From JBCFBK01 sp038562555 (lineage in GTDB: Bacteria > Bacteroidota > Bacteroidia > Bacteroidales > Prolixibacteraceae): DNA of 64,000 nt. Positions 17,019 through 25,954 of this stretch are shown here, in pieces; positions within the stretch are counted from its first letter, which is position 1, and each line of letters begins with the position of its first letter. The notes beneath the pieces were generated by a model. It had not been told where the DNA came from. It searched no databases and saw only the letters and a program-made list of their open reading frames with translations. The stretch covers positions 186,001 through 250,000 of the forward strand of contig JBCFBK010000001.1 of the NCBI GenBank assembly GCA_038562555.1, given 5' to 3'. The translations under genes and the position numbers were made by a program.

Positions 17019-17519
17019 TTAAAAGCTTCGTTCGCTGGTCACTTCGCCTGTAACAGGGTCGTATCTTTTCCAGGTGCCCGATTTTTCACCGTTCGAATAG
17101 TTCATTTCATAGATCAGCCTGCCCTGGTCATCCCATATTTTCCATTCGCCATGCTTTTTGCCTTCCTTATAATTGGCAACAGCTATTTTAACTTCATTCT
17201 CATTATAGGTGATCCAGGTGCCGTCCATCAGGTTGTTCCTGTAGGAACAAATTTCATTCAGTTTGCCGCTTTCAAAATAAATACGGGTTTCACCATGTTT
17301 GAGTCCCTTTTCAAGGTTCATGGTCATTTTGGTTTTGCCGCTTTCAAAATGGCTCGTATAAAGGCCTGAATAGGGCTTTGAGTCGGAATAATAAATGCCG
17401 CCCGACTCTTGAATGTTCTGAGCCAGGATCTGGATTGTAAAGAAGAAGATAAATCCGAAAAATAAGACTAGCTTTCTCATGTTGACCTCCGGTTTTGGAT
17501 TTGATATCAAATATAACAT
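17019..17519 (-). CDS. Exported MORN-variant repeat protein
   Basis: A 166-residue protein with an N-terminal signal peptide (FFGFIFFFTIQILAQN) and repeats of the MORN-variant kind: GKTKMTMNLEKGLKHGETRIYF, GKLNEICSYRNNLMDGTWITY, ANYKEGKKHGEWKIWDDQGRLI, MNYSNGEKSGTWKRYDPVTGEV. Annotation often calls this family YwqK-like antitoxin, but it is common in Bacteroidota as exported proteins of unknown role, and no toxin gene is seen. A second possible start, MRKLVLFFGF, lies 13 codons in and would put the signal peptide at the N terminus. Confidence 0.8.
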   Translation of the reverse strand: MLYLISNPKPEVNMRKLVLFFGFIFFFTIQILAQNIQESGGIYYSDSKPYSGLYTSHFESGKTKMTMNLEKGLKHGETRIYFESGKLNEICSYRNNLMDGTWITYNENEVKIAVANYKEGKKHGEWKIWDDQGRLIYEMNYSNGEKSGTWKRYDPVTGEVTSERSF

Positions 17520-17846
17520 TTCATCCGTAAATAATTTGTTTTCTATGGTCGGATGGAACTCGCATGCCCAGGATTTTCATTCCTGTTTGTGGCTGGCACA
17601 ATCATGCTCGTTTCGCTGGGTGGATGCTGACTAAGCGATATTAAGTTTTCAAATAGATGATCTATAACATCTCATTATAAAAAAACCGCTCCTGCTCTCA
17701 GAAGCGGTTATAATCTTAAGTATATGAAAAAGCATGCCAACAACATAACGTGAATTGCCATGTGGTTTTCATGCTGCTTTCTCTATGGAGAGTACCTGCT
17801 GAAAGGAAGGGGGAAAAGCCTTTGTTACAAAACACACACACATCGT
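17520..17846. other. Gene-free stretch
   Basis: Beyond the terminator at 17679-17709 I see no gene, RNA or repeat in these 327 nt. Confidence 0.6.
17679..17709 (-). terminator. Intrinsic terminator
   Basis: AACCGCT (17684-17690) pairs with AGCGGTT (17703-17709). On the minus strand the hairpin is followed by a run of seven T. It serves the small gene at 17847-18200. Confidence 0.7.
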
Positions 17847-18200
17847 TCAGTTGGCATCCTTCAACCGGATATTCACCTGATTCGTGCTTTTGTTGAGTTT
17901 CAGGTTTTCAACGGTCGATTCTTCGTATGAAATATAGGATGCAGTGAGTGCGTATGTTCCCGGTTTTACGTTTTCAAAACTGTATTTTCCGTCAAAGTCG
18001 GTATAAGCTACTTTATCGGTTCCCTTTAATGCAACTTTAACTCCGACAAGGGTTTCGTTTGTCCGTTGGTCGAGAATCTGACCGCTTATCGTAGTCAGTT
18101 CCGTGTTGTCGGCTGCACTTTCCTTTTTGGATTCCTTATTTCCTGCAAAAGTGAAGGCTACACAGCCAACCAATAAAATAGATACGAATAACTTTTTCAT
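17847..18200 (-). CDS. Exported carboxypeptidase-regulatory-like domain protein
   Basis: A 117-residue protein with a signal peptide (MKKLFVSILLVGCVAFTFA) and one CarboxypepD_reg-like beta-sandwich (ISGQILDQRTNETLVGVKVALKGTDKVAYTDFDGKYSFENVKPGTYALTASYISYEE). This domain is normally the N-terminal module of SusC and other TonB receptors; here it stands alone. The next gene upstream is a TonB receptor that starts with the same kind of domain. It has its own terminator and is separated from the receptor by another, so it is probably a separate transcript in the same group. Confidence 0.82.
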   Translation of the reverse strand: MKKLFVSILLVGCVAFTFAGNKESKKESAADNTELTTISGQILDQRTNETLVGVKVALKGTDKVAYTDFDGKYSFENVKPGTYALTASYISYEESTVENLKLNKSTNQVNIRLKDAN

Positions 18201-18293
18201 GACATTTCTTATTTACAATCCAAAAGTACAGCGTCGTTATTACAGCGCGGTTACAGCGCCATTAAAATTCTGTTACACTTTGGGCTGCATACT

Positions 18294-18325
18294 AAAAAAC
18301 CCCCGGAATAAAATATTGCCGGGGG
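18294..18325 (-). terminator. Intrinsic terminator after TonB receptor gene
   Basis: CCCCCGG (18300-18306) pairs with CCGGGGG (18319-18325). On the minus strand a run of T follows. It lies about 40 nt after the receptor stop codon. Confidence 0.8.
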
Positions 18326-18366
18326 CTAAATCAAAAGTGCGAGTAACTGACCTTTTGATTTGATGA

Positions 18367-21267
18367 TCAATATAATGAATAGCTCAGTTTAAATTCAAAT
18401 TTGGTTCCCGGACTCAGTCGTTCAAAATATTGGTCGGAAGACTGGTAAGATTGGTAGACCGATTCGCGCTTAGCCTTTAGCAGGTTTTCCACTTTAAAGC
18501 CGATCTGAAAACGTTCTTTTTCACCCAGCACTTTATTCATATTGAAATTGAGGCTGTGAAAAGGTTTGTTGTAAACGTCGGGAAGGTCATTAATGCCCAC
18601 ATACTGCAAGGTTTTTCCCTGTACATTGTAAAAAAGACCGGCGTCCAGTCCCTTCCAGATTCCCTCGCTCCCGTTACCGTCATACGTAAGTCCGGCATTA
18701 ATCAGGTAGGGAGCCTGACCGGCCATATCCCTGGTATCTTTAATTTTTTCCCCGGTCCGGGCATTCGCAAGCCTTGAATCATACTCCGTATCGCTCATTT
18801 CAATTTCTGAATGGATATAGGTATAATTCACCATCAGATTTAAGTTTTTAAATGATTCCCCGAGCACCTTCAGGTTTTGCCGTAGTTCGACCTCTCCTCC
18901 GATGACTTTCCCGTCTCCAACGTTCCGGGGCTGGAATGAACCTTTATTCGAAACAAACTGAACCATTTCGATCGGATTTTTGAATGTCTTGTAAAATGCG
19001 CTCAGCGAAACGGTTTGTCCGCCTGGCTGAAAGAGCTCCCACCTGAAATCGAAGTTTTGGATATCGGTGCTGACCAGGTTCCCGTCCCAATATACAAATC
19101 CTTTTTCGTCGTCCTTGTCAGGGGATAAACCGCCGATAAAGCTGCGTCCGGTAATCGGGTCAAAAATCTGGGCGAACGACAGTTCCTTGAACGACGGACG
19201 GGCGATGGTTTTGGACCAGGAAAGCCGGAGATTTTGATCGTCCGTCAGCCCGTAGATCAGGTTAATTGTGGGAAACAGGTCAAAACTGTCGAGAACTTTT
19301 TCGTTATCAAAAACAACAGTTGCGGACTGGTTTCTCCCGGAATAATGCTGGATATAATTTTCAACGCGCAGGCCGGCAACAGCTTTCAGTCCTTTGAAAG
19401 GACTCAGTTCGGCTGACACATAAGCCGCCAGATTACTGACTTCCGCATCAAATTCGTTGGCGTTATTTGGGATAAAAGGCGTCTCGTAAGTAATCCCCCT
19501 TTCTGCATTTCCCTGGTAGGGCCAGAGATTTTCAGGCCAAAACAGTTCATCCGGATCGCCTGTCAACGGAATATTGCGCGGATTGATCGTAAAGTTCCGG
19601 ATAATAAAGTCGCGCTGTTTGTAGGTGTACGCTCCTCCGAACCTTAGTTTGGCATCTTCATCGTTAAAGTGAAATTTTTTGGTCAGGTGTAACACGCCGG
19701 CCAGGTTTATTTCCTCCAGGTCCCGCCAGATTCGCAATGGGAAGCCCACTTCAGTTCCTATTGAATGTAATCCGTTTTCACGGACCTGATAACGCGTGAA
19801 CCGGATGTCCGGATCTTTAATACTGGAGAAGGTTGGTGAAATTTTCCATTCAATTTCCCAGTTTTTGCCGGGTAAGTTGTACTTTCCGTCAAGCATCAGG
19901 TTGGTCAGTGAACGCTGGTTGTATTCAAGGTTATGCTGGAAGCCCGAAAATTCAGTCCCTAAGTTTGTAGTTTTGTAATTAAAGATACCAGCTTGTGACT
20001 GTCCGTTTTGAAGGTGTGTCAAATAGATTCTGTACTTTGAATTTTTTGTTTTGACGGCGAATCCACCTAATCCGCTCAGCAAGACATCATTAACACCAAA
20101 ACCTCCAGTCTGAAAATTTCGTACTTCCATTTCTGCCTCATCCCGGTCAGCTTTTTTGCCGTAACTGCCGTTTTCCGCATCTTCATAAAACTCCGTATTA
20201 TTTTTGTATGAAAAGGATAGGGTATATCCCAAAGTATATTTACCTGCCTCAAACTGGTTTCCGAATGAAGCTCCCAGCCCGAAATCCATAAAGCTTCTCT
20301 CCCTGGTCGCCGCCATGGTTGGATTAAAAGACTGAAGAATCTGTTTATAGCGTTGGCCGGTTTCTCCTTGTTGATCAAGGTAGGCATCCTGAAAAAAAGG
20401 AATATTTGATGTGGCAGGGATATCTCTTGTGCCATCATCGAAACCCAAAAAGTCAGTCTTCCCGCCGTTGTATGTCAGGTAATCGCGGTTGAAATGCGCA
20501 TCAGGATTATAGCCTATGCTCGCGGAAACGCTTCCTGTTTTGGCTTCGGGAAAATCCTTGATATTAATATCGATTACTCCTCCGGTAAAATCGGCCGGAA
20601 GGTCAGCACTGAATGTTTTATTAACAACCATGTTCTCGATGATGGATGACGGGAAGATATCCATTTGTAGGGTGTTACGGTCGGGATCGAGACCAGGTAT
20701 ATCCAGACCGTTGAGCACTGTTTTGGTGTAACGGTCACCTAATCCGCGCACGAAAACATATTTTCCGCCTTCGACCGATACACCGGTTACTCTTTTAAGC
20801 GAGGAAGCAGCATCTGAGTCGCCCGTCTTTTTCAGTCCTGCCGATGAAATTGCATCCAAAACATTGACAGAATTTTTTTTCATGGCCAGAATGGCCATTT
20901 CTGTATTCCGGATTGCCCTGGCTGTTACCACTGCTTCTCCGATTTCAATTGTAGTTTCTTTTAAGGTGAGGTTTTCAAGGATAGTGGCTTCGCCCGCTTT
21001 GACGACAACCTCGCTCAGAACAAGCGGAGCATAGGAAATAAAAGAGATTCTGACCGTATAGGTGCCGGGAGCTATGTTTAAATTGAAGGCTCCGTCCAGG
21101 TCGGTAATTGTTCCGATCGTGGTACCTTCGGCAAGTATGGTGACTCCGGGGAGAAATTCACCGGTTTTACCATCGTAAACTGTTCCTCTTATCCAACCTT
21201 TCTGCGCGAATGACAGTACAGAAAGCAAAAGGAACAACAAAGTGGGAAAAAATTTGGTTACTCGCAT
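18367..21267 (-). CDS. TonB-dependent receptor with N-terminal CarboxypepD_reg-like domain
   Basis: Outer-membrane active transporter of 966 residues. It has a signal peptide (LLFLLLSVLSFAQ), a CarboxypepD_reg-like domain (about 25-105), a plug domain (about 130-235, with SSLKRVTGVSVEGGKYVFVRGLGDRYTKTVLNGLDIPGLDPDRN) and a 22-strand barrel ending in FEFKLSYSLY. No SusD gene is adjacent, so it is not a typical SusC. The upstream gene codes for a beta-helix lipoprotein, a pairing I have the impression of seeing in other Bacteroidota. The substrate cannot be told from the sequence. Confidence 0.93.
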   Translation of the reverse strand: MRVTKFFPTLLFLLLSVLSFAQKGWIRGTVYDGKTGEFLPGVTILAEGTTIGTITDLDGAFNLNIAPGTYTVRISFISYAPLVLSEVVVKAGEATILENLTLKETTIEIGEAVVTARAIRNTEMAILAMKKNSVNVLDAISSAGLKKTGDSDAASSLKRVTGVSVEGGKYVFVRGLGDRYTKTVLNGLDIPGLDPDRNTLQMDIFPSSIIENMVVNKTFSADLPADFTGGVIDINIKDFPEAKTGSVSASIGYNPDAHFNRDYLTYNGGKTDFLGFDDGTRDIPATSNIPFFQDAYLDQQGETGQRYKQILQSFNPTMAATRERSFMDFGLGASFGNQFEAGKYTLGYTLSFSYKNNTEFYEDAENGSYGKKADRDEAEMEVRNFQTGGFGVNDVLLSGLGGFAVKTKNSKYRIYLTHLQNGQSQAGIFNYKTTNLGTEFSGFQHNLEYNQRSLTNLMLDGKYNLPGKNWEIEWKISPTFSSIKDPDIRFTRYQVRENGLHSIGTEVGFPLRIWRDLEEINLAGVLHLTKKFHFNDEDAKLRFGGAYTYKQRDFIIRNFTINPRNIPLTGDPDELFWPENLWPYQGNAERGITYETPFIPNNANEFDAEVSNLAAYVSAELSPFKGLKAVAGLRVENYIQHYSGRNQSATVVFDNEKVLDSFDLFPTINLIYGLTDDQNLRLSWSKTIARPSFKELSFAQIFDPITGRSFIGGLSPDKDDEKGFVYWDGNLVSTDIQNFDFRWELFQPGGQTVSLSAFYKTFKNPIEMVQFVSNKGSFQPRNVGDGKVIGGEVELRQNLKVLGESFKNLNLMVNYTYIHSEIEMSDTEYDSRLANARTGEKIKDTRDMAGQAPYLINAGLTYDGNGSEGIWKGLDAGLFYNVQGKTLQYVGINDLPDVYNKPFHSLNFNMNKVLGEKERFQIGFKVENLLKAKRESVYQSYQSSDQYFERLSPGTKFEFKLSYSLY

Positions 21268-21299
21268 GATCTGTTTTTGTTGTTCTTTATGAAATATTT

Positions 21300-21330
21300 A
21301 AAACCCACAGGCTTTATCGCCTGTGAGTTT
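21300..21330 (-). terminator. Intrinsic terminator between beta-helix lipoprotein and TonB receptor genes
   Basis: CACAGGC (21306-21312) pairs with GCCTGTG (21319-21325). AAAAC and GTTTT flank it, giving a moderate T-tract on the minus strand. It may reduce read-through from the lipoprotein gene into the receptor gene. Confidence 0.6.
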
Positions 21331-21350
21331 TAAATTGGCTGTAGTATCTT

Positions 21351-22529
21351 TTAGAAGCCTGTCAAAGCATCGGCTTCGGCGGCCCATGACCAGCCGGCAA
21401 ATTTAGTTTCGTCGGCGCCTACGGTGTTTGCTCCGGCAGCAACGGCTGTCGTATAAGTGGCGGAGCCACCGAGGAATATGTCTGCTACGGTTTTTCCTGC
21501 AGGCAATGTTACCTGGAAATTGGCAAGTACGCTGGTATAATCGGTCGGGATCTGATCGAAAGTTTGTGCGGTAATATCAAAGAAATAAATCTTGTTCATG
21601 TTGACATTGGTGTTGGCATCGTTGTCAACCAGTCCTGCCGAAGCACCGGCCTTTACCGATCCGTTCTGAATCGTGTAATTGGCCGTTACGGCTGCACCTT
21701 CCGGACCATCCAGCTCAAAACATTTGTCGCCCGGATTGATGATGATAAAGTTATCAAGCGTCCCGGTCCATCCCTGATCGCCATCGACAGCATCATCACC
21801 GGTATTCCAAATAAGGGCATTTTTTACGTTAACAGTTCCGCCAAACCATTCGATGCCGTCATCCTGGTTCGAAACGATTTCGATATTTTCAATCACGGTA
21901 CCCGATCCAACTCCACCCAGGGTGAGACCGTTAATCTCGTTATTTGCACCGATATTGCTTCCGCCATGGCGGATCGACACGTATTTCAGTATACCCGAAT
22001 TATCGGCCGGAGCAGTGCCACCGTACTTGCCATTCTGGTCATCCGCGGGGATTCCTTCGATACCCACAGTCGCAGCGCTGGCTGAGATCGGCGCATTGCC
22101 AAGAATAATCAGGCCGCCCCACAAGCCATTCAGGGTTGGGGTAAGATTGGGACTTTCAATCTCTCCTGGCTCAATCTCATCAGCGACAGAGGTAAAGATA
22201 ATCGGTGATGTGGCTGTTCCTTCTGCCATGATCTTCGCGCCACGGGCAATGATCAAAGCCGTTGCATTAACATCTGTACCGGCCTGGCCTTTTACGATCA
22301 CGCCTGGCTCGATAGTCAGCGTAGCTCCCGACGTAACGGCAATACGACCCGCAAGAATATAAACATTACCGGTTTCCCAGGTGGTGTTTGTCGTGATATT
22401 TGCCGTGACCGTGAATTCGTTTTCTTCGTCCGGCGTAGGATCGTCGTCGTCGTCATCACTGCAGGAATTCAGTACGACCAAACTCCCAAAAAGAAAAGCA
22501 AATAAGAAAAATAGAGATCGCTTTTTCAT
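21351..22529 (-). CDS. Surface lipoprotein with right-handed beta-helix
   Basis: A lipoprotein of about 392 residues. The lipobox is SLVVLNSC, with the lipidated cysteine at about 23, followed by six aspartates (SDDDDDDPTPDEE), a likely surface-export signal and flexible linker. The rest has repeated short hydrophobic turns (NVYILAGRIAVTSGATLTIEPGVIVKGQAG, TVIENIEIVSNQDDGIEWFGGTVNVKNALIWNTGDDAVDGDQGW), as in parallel beta-helices, with DD pairs in the turns that could bind calcium. No catalytic motif is recognised. The start at 22529 puts the signal peptide at the N terminus; another ATG lies 9 nt upstream. It probably works with the downstream TonB receptor, by analogy only. Confidence 0.8.
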   Translation of the reverse strand: MKKRSLFFLFAFLFGSLVVLNSCSDDDDDDPTPDEENEFTVTANITTNTTWETGNVYILAGRIAVTSGATLTIEPGVIVKGQAGTDVNATALIIARGAKIMAEGTATSPIIFTSVADEIEPGEIESPNLTPTLNGLWGGLIILGNAPISASAATVGIEGIPADDQNGKYGGTAPADNSGILKYVSIRHGGSNIGANNEINGLTLGGVGSGTVIENIEIVSNQDDGIEWFGGTVNVKNALIWNTGDDAVDGDQGWTGTLDNFIIINPGDKCFELDGPEGAAVTANYTIQNGSVKAGASAGLVDNDANTNVNMNKIYFFDITAQTFDQIPTDYTSVLANFQVTLPAGKTVADIFLGGSATYTTAVAAGANTVGADETKFAGWSWAAEADALTGF

Positions 22530-23082
22530 CGTAGTCATTATTAATTTGATTTAAAATTTTGAATTATTCTGTTTCTGAAATCAATAGGTCTGATCCGGAA
22601 ATCTGATTCGTTCTGAATGATGCCGCTGCTTTTTTGCTCAGGCACGTGGTTTTGTGAGGTATGAATTTTTGCTTTCCTGAAATAATTTCCAGGTTCATCA
22701 GATCCCGGTCCTTTTGGGCAGATCCCGGATTTTCTGCTTGTTGAAGCCGTAACCTTTGTTTTCAATCGTTTATATTGACGACACGAAGTACGGACTCTTA
22801 TATTGCAATTTGATTACAGATCGTTTACTCTTGTATTACATTTCAAGAGTTCGGAGAGAAGCCGGAAATGAACGCCGGGAAGCGAAAGAAACCGGCAGCG
22901 GCGTTTGTTAGTGGCTTTCCGGACGGATATGCTTACGAGGCAGACATCTGCAAATGCTTATCAGACTGGCTACGCAAAGATAATCAGCCGGCGAACGTTC
23001 ATTGGAGCAGGCAGAAATGAAAAGGAATCAGAGCCCGCTACAGACCCTGAGATTAGCAGTAAGCCGGAGCGTTATCCCGGGT
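22530..23082. other. Gene-free stretch
   Basis: About 550 nt with only short unsupported reading frames on both strands (a 74-codon minus frame and a 63-codon plus frame, neither like a known protein). The first part is presumably the promoter of the lipoprotein gene. The rest is relatively GC-rich and might hold remains of an old gene; I see no clear feature. Confidence 0.5.
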
Positions 23083-23688
23083 TTATCGTTTCATAATACC
23101 GTAACACAGGATCTTGAGGATGTTGTCAACACCTTTTTCGAGGTTTGTCCTGCCGTAATCGCCTGCGGTTAAAGGCATTTCCAACCCCTTTATCGCCGTG
23201 GTGATGCCAATCGCCGCCAGGGTAAAGTCATAAACTTCAAACGTATTTTTCCGTACGCCTTCAATCAGGATCCGCTTGATCATACGGATTTCCTCCTGCT
23301 CGTATTTGTTCTTGATATTTTCGATGAATTCAATGGCCGTGACATCACTTTCCAGAGCATGATAAAAATTGGCAAGTCCCCTGAAAGTGGTGAGTTTTGT
23401 CAGAATATAGTCCCTGAGCTTTTCAACCGGATCGGTGTTGCGCATCACGACCTTTTCCAGCTCCCGCTTCAGCACGTCCACTTCTTTGAGGATCACCGCC
23501 TGAAAAAGGTCTTCTTTGCTCTCAAAGTAATAATACAGCGAACTTTTACCCTTCCTGACTGCGTTGGCGATATCGTCGAGCGTTGTCTTTTTATAACCGT
23601 ACTTGCTGAAAATATCCTGAGCTATCTTTAAGATATACTCCCTGTTGACATCTTTTTTATTAACCGCATTACCCTGGCTTACGACCAT
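23083..23688 (-). CDS. TetR/AcrR-family transcriptional regulator
   Basis: A 201-residue repressor. The N-terminal TetR helix-turn-helix is clear (about 15-62; REYILKIAQDIFSKYGYKKTTLDDIANAVRKGKSSLYYYFESKEDLFQAV). The C-terminal part is a helical ligand-binding and dimerisation domain with no recognised ligand. It is a lone minus-strand gene, about 90 nt downstream of the RNase R gene. No operator or regulated neighbour is evident. Bacteroidota members of this kind often respond to envelope or lipid signals, but nothing here shows that. Confidence 0.9.
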   Translation of the reverse strand: MVVSQGNAVNKKDVNREYILKIAQDIFSKYGYKKTTLDDIANAVRKGKSSLYYYFESKEDLFQAVILKEVDVLKRELEKVVMRNTDPVEKLRDYILTKLTTFRGLANFYHALESDVTAIEFIENIKNKYEQEEIRMIKRILIEGVRKNTFEVYDFTLAAIGITTAIKGLEMPLTAGDYGRTNLEKGVDNILKILCYGIMKR

Positions 23689-23775
23689 ATCCGAAAGGTT
23701 TTTTATTTTTTGCAGGCGTAAATATAAATTATTTTTTTCGAATTCTATCTGATACTCCTTTCATCAGGCGAAATA

Positions 23776-25920
23776 TCAGCCTTCAATAAGTTTAAAATCA
23801 AGCTGTTTCCTTTCCAAATTAGCCCGTGAAATTTCGACTTTGACTTTTTCACCCAATTGATAAGTCTTCCTGTTATGCCGCCCGATCAGACAATAGTTCT
23901 TCTCGTCAAAAATATAAAAATCATCATCCAGATCACGGATAGAAACCATTCCTTCGCATTTGTTATCATCGAGTTCCACATAGATGCCCCAGTCGGTCAC
24001 GCCCGATATAACACCGGGAAAGACTTCTCCGATCCTGTCCTTCATAAACTCCACCTGCTTGTATTTTATAGACGAACGTTCGGCCTGGGCAGCCCGGATC
24101 TCCATGTCGGTTGAATGCTTACAGGAATCTTCATACTTCTGAGCGTTGGCGGCTCGTCCGTCATTCAGATAACGATCGAGGAGCCGGTGTACCATCACAT
24201 CCGGATAACGGCGTATGGGCGAAGTAAAGTGGGTATAATACTCGAAGCCCAGTCCGTAGTGACCGATGTTGCGGGTTGAATATTCAGCTTTAGCCATCGA
24301 ACGGATGGCCAGGTTCTCAATGACATTCTGTTCGTTTTTACCCTTGATCCGCTCCATCAGCGTATTCAATGATTTGGAAATCACCTTTGGAGAGGTGGTG
24401 AGAATATCATACCCGAATTTCTTGATGAAATGGTTGAAATTCTCCAGCTTTTCAGGATCAGGCTTATCGTGTACCCGGTAAACAAACGTTTTCGGTTGTT
24501 TTTTCCCTGAAACCTTTCCAACGTATTCTGCAACTTTTTTATTGGCCAGCAGCATGAACTCCTCTACCAGCATATTACTTTCGCGGGCTTCCTTAAAATA
24601 AACCGACAATGGTTTTCCTTTCTCGTCGATCTTGAATTTTACTTCGATCCGCTCAAAGGAAATGGAACCTTGTCTGAATCTTTTCTGCCGCATTAACTGG
24701 GCCAGCCCGTTCATTTTCAATACCTCATCGCGATAGTCCCCTTCTCCTGTTTCAATGATCTGCTGCGCCTCATCGTAAGTAAAGCGCCGGTTGGAGTGAA
24801 TGATGGTCCGGCCAAACCATTGATCCAGCACTTTGGCCTGATCGTCCATCTTAAAGACGGCCGAAAAGCAAAGTTTATCTTCATGGGGACGAAGAGAACA
24901 AACCCCGTTTGATAGCTTCTCAGGGAGCATCGGTACTACCCGGTCGACCAGGTAAACCGAAGTGGCCCGGTTATAGGCTTCATCGTCCAGGATTGACCCC
25001 GGGCTGACGTAATAACTCACATCGGCAATATGGACGCCCACTTCCCACACTCCATCGTCCAGCTTCTCTAAGGAAAGGGCGTCGTCAAAGTCCTTGGCAT
25101 CTTCCGGATCAATCGTAAAGGTGACCACGTCACGCATGTCACGGCGCCGCTGAACTTCATCTTCGGGGATTTCCACCGGAATTTTTTCGGCCGATTTCAA
25201 TACCTTCTCAGGGAAGCGCAACGGAAGGTCAAACTCGGCTAGTATGGCATGCATCTCCGTGTCGTTCTCTCCCGCGTTTCCCAGAATCTCAATGACTTCG
25301 CCAAACGGATTTTTGGCCTTTGCAGGCCATTCGGTGATTTTTCCAATCACCTTTTGACCGCTCTGTGCCCCGTTTAGTTTTTCGTTGGGGATAAATAAAT
25401 CGAAACCGGATTTTCCAACCGGAACCAGAAATGAAAAATTTCGTGAACGTTCAATCACCCCGACAAAAGTGGATTTAGCCCGTTCCAGTATTTCCTCCAC
25501 CTCCCCTTCAAGCTGATGTCTTTTTCGTCTGGCATAGAGGTACACCTTGACGATATCGCCTTCCTGGGCATGATTCAGATTATCCTGCGACACCAACACC
25601 GGCTCATCCACCTCCTCCGAATCGATAAACGCAAATCCCTGAGGCTGCAGTTCAACCCGTCCGGTGATATGACCACCCCTGGCTTTTATTTTGAATTTTC
25701 CCCGCTGCACCTGATCGAGCTTTTCATTTTCACACAGTTCATCCAGTACAACATGTACCAGTCTGACAATCTCCGGATCTTTCAGGTGTAATTCCTTGGC
25801 AAGTTGTTTATAGTTAAAGGTCTTTTGAGGATGGTCATAAAAAACAGTAAGAATCTCTTTCTTAAGATTTTTTTTGTTAAAAGTAGTCTCACTGTGCCTG
25901 TTTTTCTTTTTCCTGCCCAT
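23776..25920 (-). CDS. rnr: Ribonuclease R
   Basis: Processive 3'-5' exoribonuclease of the RNB family, 714 residues, acting on structured RNA in the cytoplasm. From the N terminus: a basic stretch and winged-helix region (about 20-75), cold-shock domains (about 80-230), the catalytic RNB domain (about 255-590) with TFTIDPEDAKDFDDALSLE, holding the metal-binding aspartates, and HIADVSYYVSPGSILDDEAYNRATSVYL, and an S1 domain (about 635-712; FPGVISGVTDWGIYVELDDNKCEGMV). The length is normal. It begins 34 nt after the GH32 gene and may share its transcript. Confidence 0.95.
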   Translation of the reverse strand: MGRKKKNRHSETTFNKKNLKKEILTVFYDHPQKTFNYKQLAKELHLKDPEIVRLVHVVLDELCENEKLDQVQRGKFKIKARGGHITGRVELQPQGFAFIDSEEVDEPVLVSQDNLNHAQEGDIVKVYLYARRKRHQLEGEVEEILERAKSTFVGVIERSRNFSFLVPVGKSGFDLFIPNEKLNGAQSGQKVIGKITEWPAKAKNPFGEVIEILGNAGENDTEMHAILAEFDLPLRFPEKVLKSAEKIPVEIPEDEVQRRRDMRDVVTFTIDPEDAKDFDDALSLEKLDDGVWEVGVHIADVSYYVSPGSILDDEAYNRATSVYLVDRVVPMLPEKLSNGVCSLRPHEDKLCFSAVFKMDDQAKVLDQWFGRTIIHSNRRFTYDEAQQIIETGEGDYRDEVLKMNGLAQLMRQKRFRQGSISFERIEVKFKIDEKGKPLSVYFKEARESNMLVEEFMLLANKKVAEYVGKVSGKKQPKTFVYRVHDKPDPEKLENFNHFIKKFGYDILTTSPKVISKSLNTLMERIKGKNEQNVIENLAIRSMAKAEYSTRNIGHYGLGFEYYTHFTSPIRRYPDVMVHRLLDRYLNDGRAANAQKYEDSCKHSTDMEIRAAQAERSSIKYKQVEFMKDRIGEVFPGVISGVTDWGIYVELDDNKCEGMVSIRDLDDDFYIFDEKNYCLIGRHNRKTYQLGEKVKVEISRANLERKQLDFKLIEG

Positions 25921-25954
25921 ATCTGGTTTTTTTGTTTACTACGTTTATTCCGGA

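Noticed and set aside
22541..22765. Minus-strand 74-codon frame upstream of the beta-helix lipoprotein
   Set aside because: No signal peptide, no known domain, low-complexity basic composition; likely noncoding.
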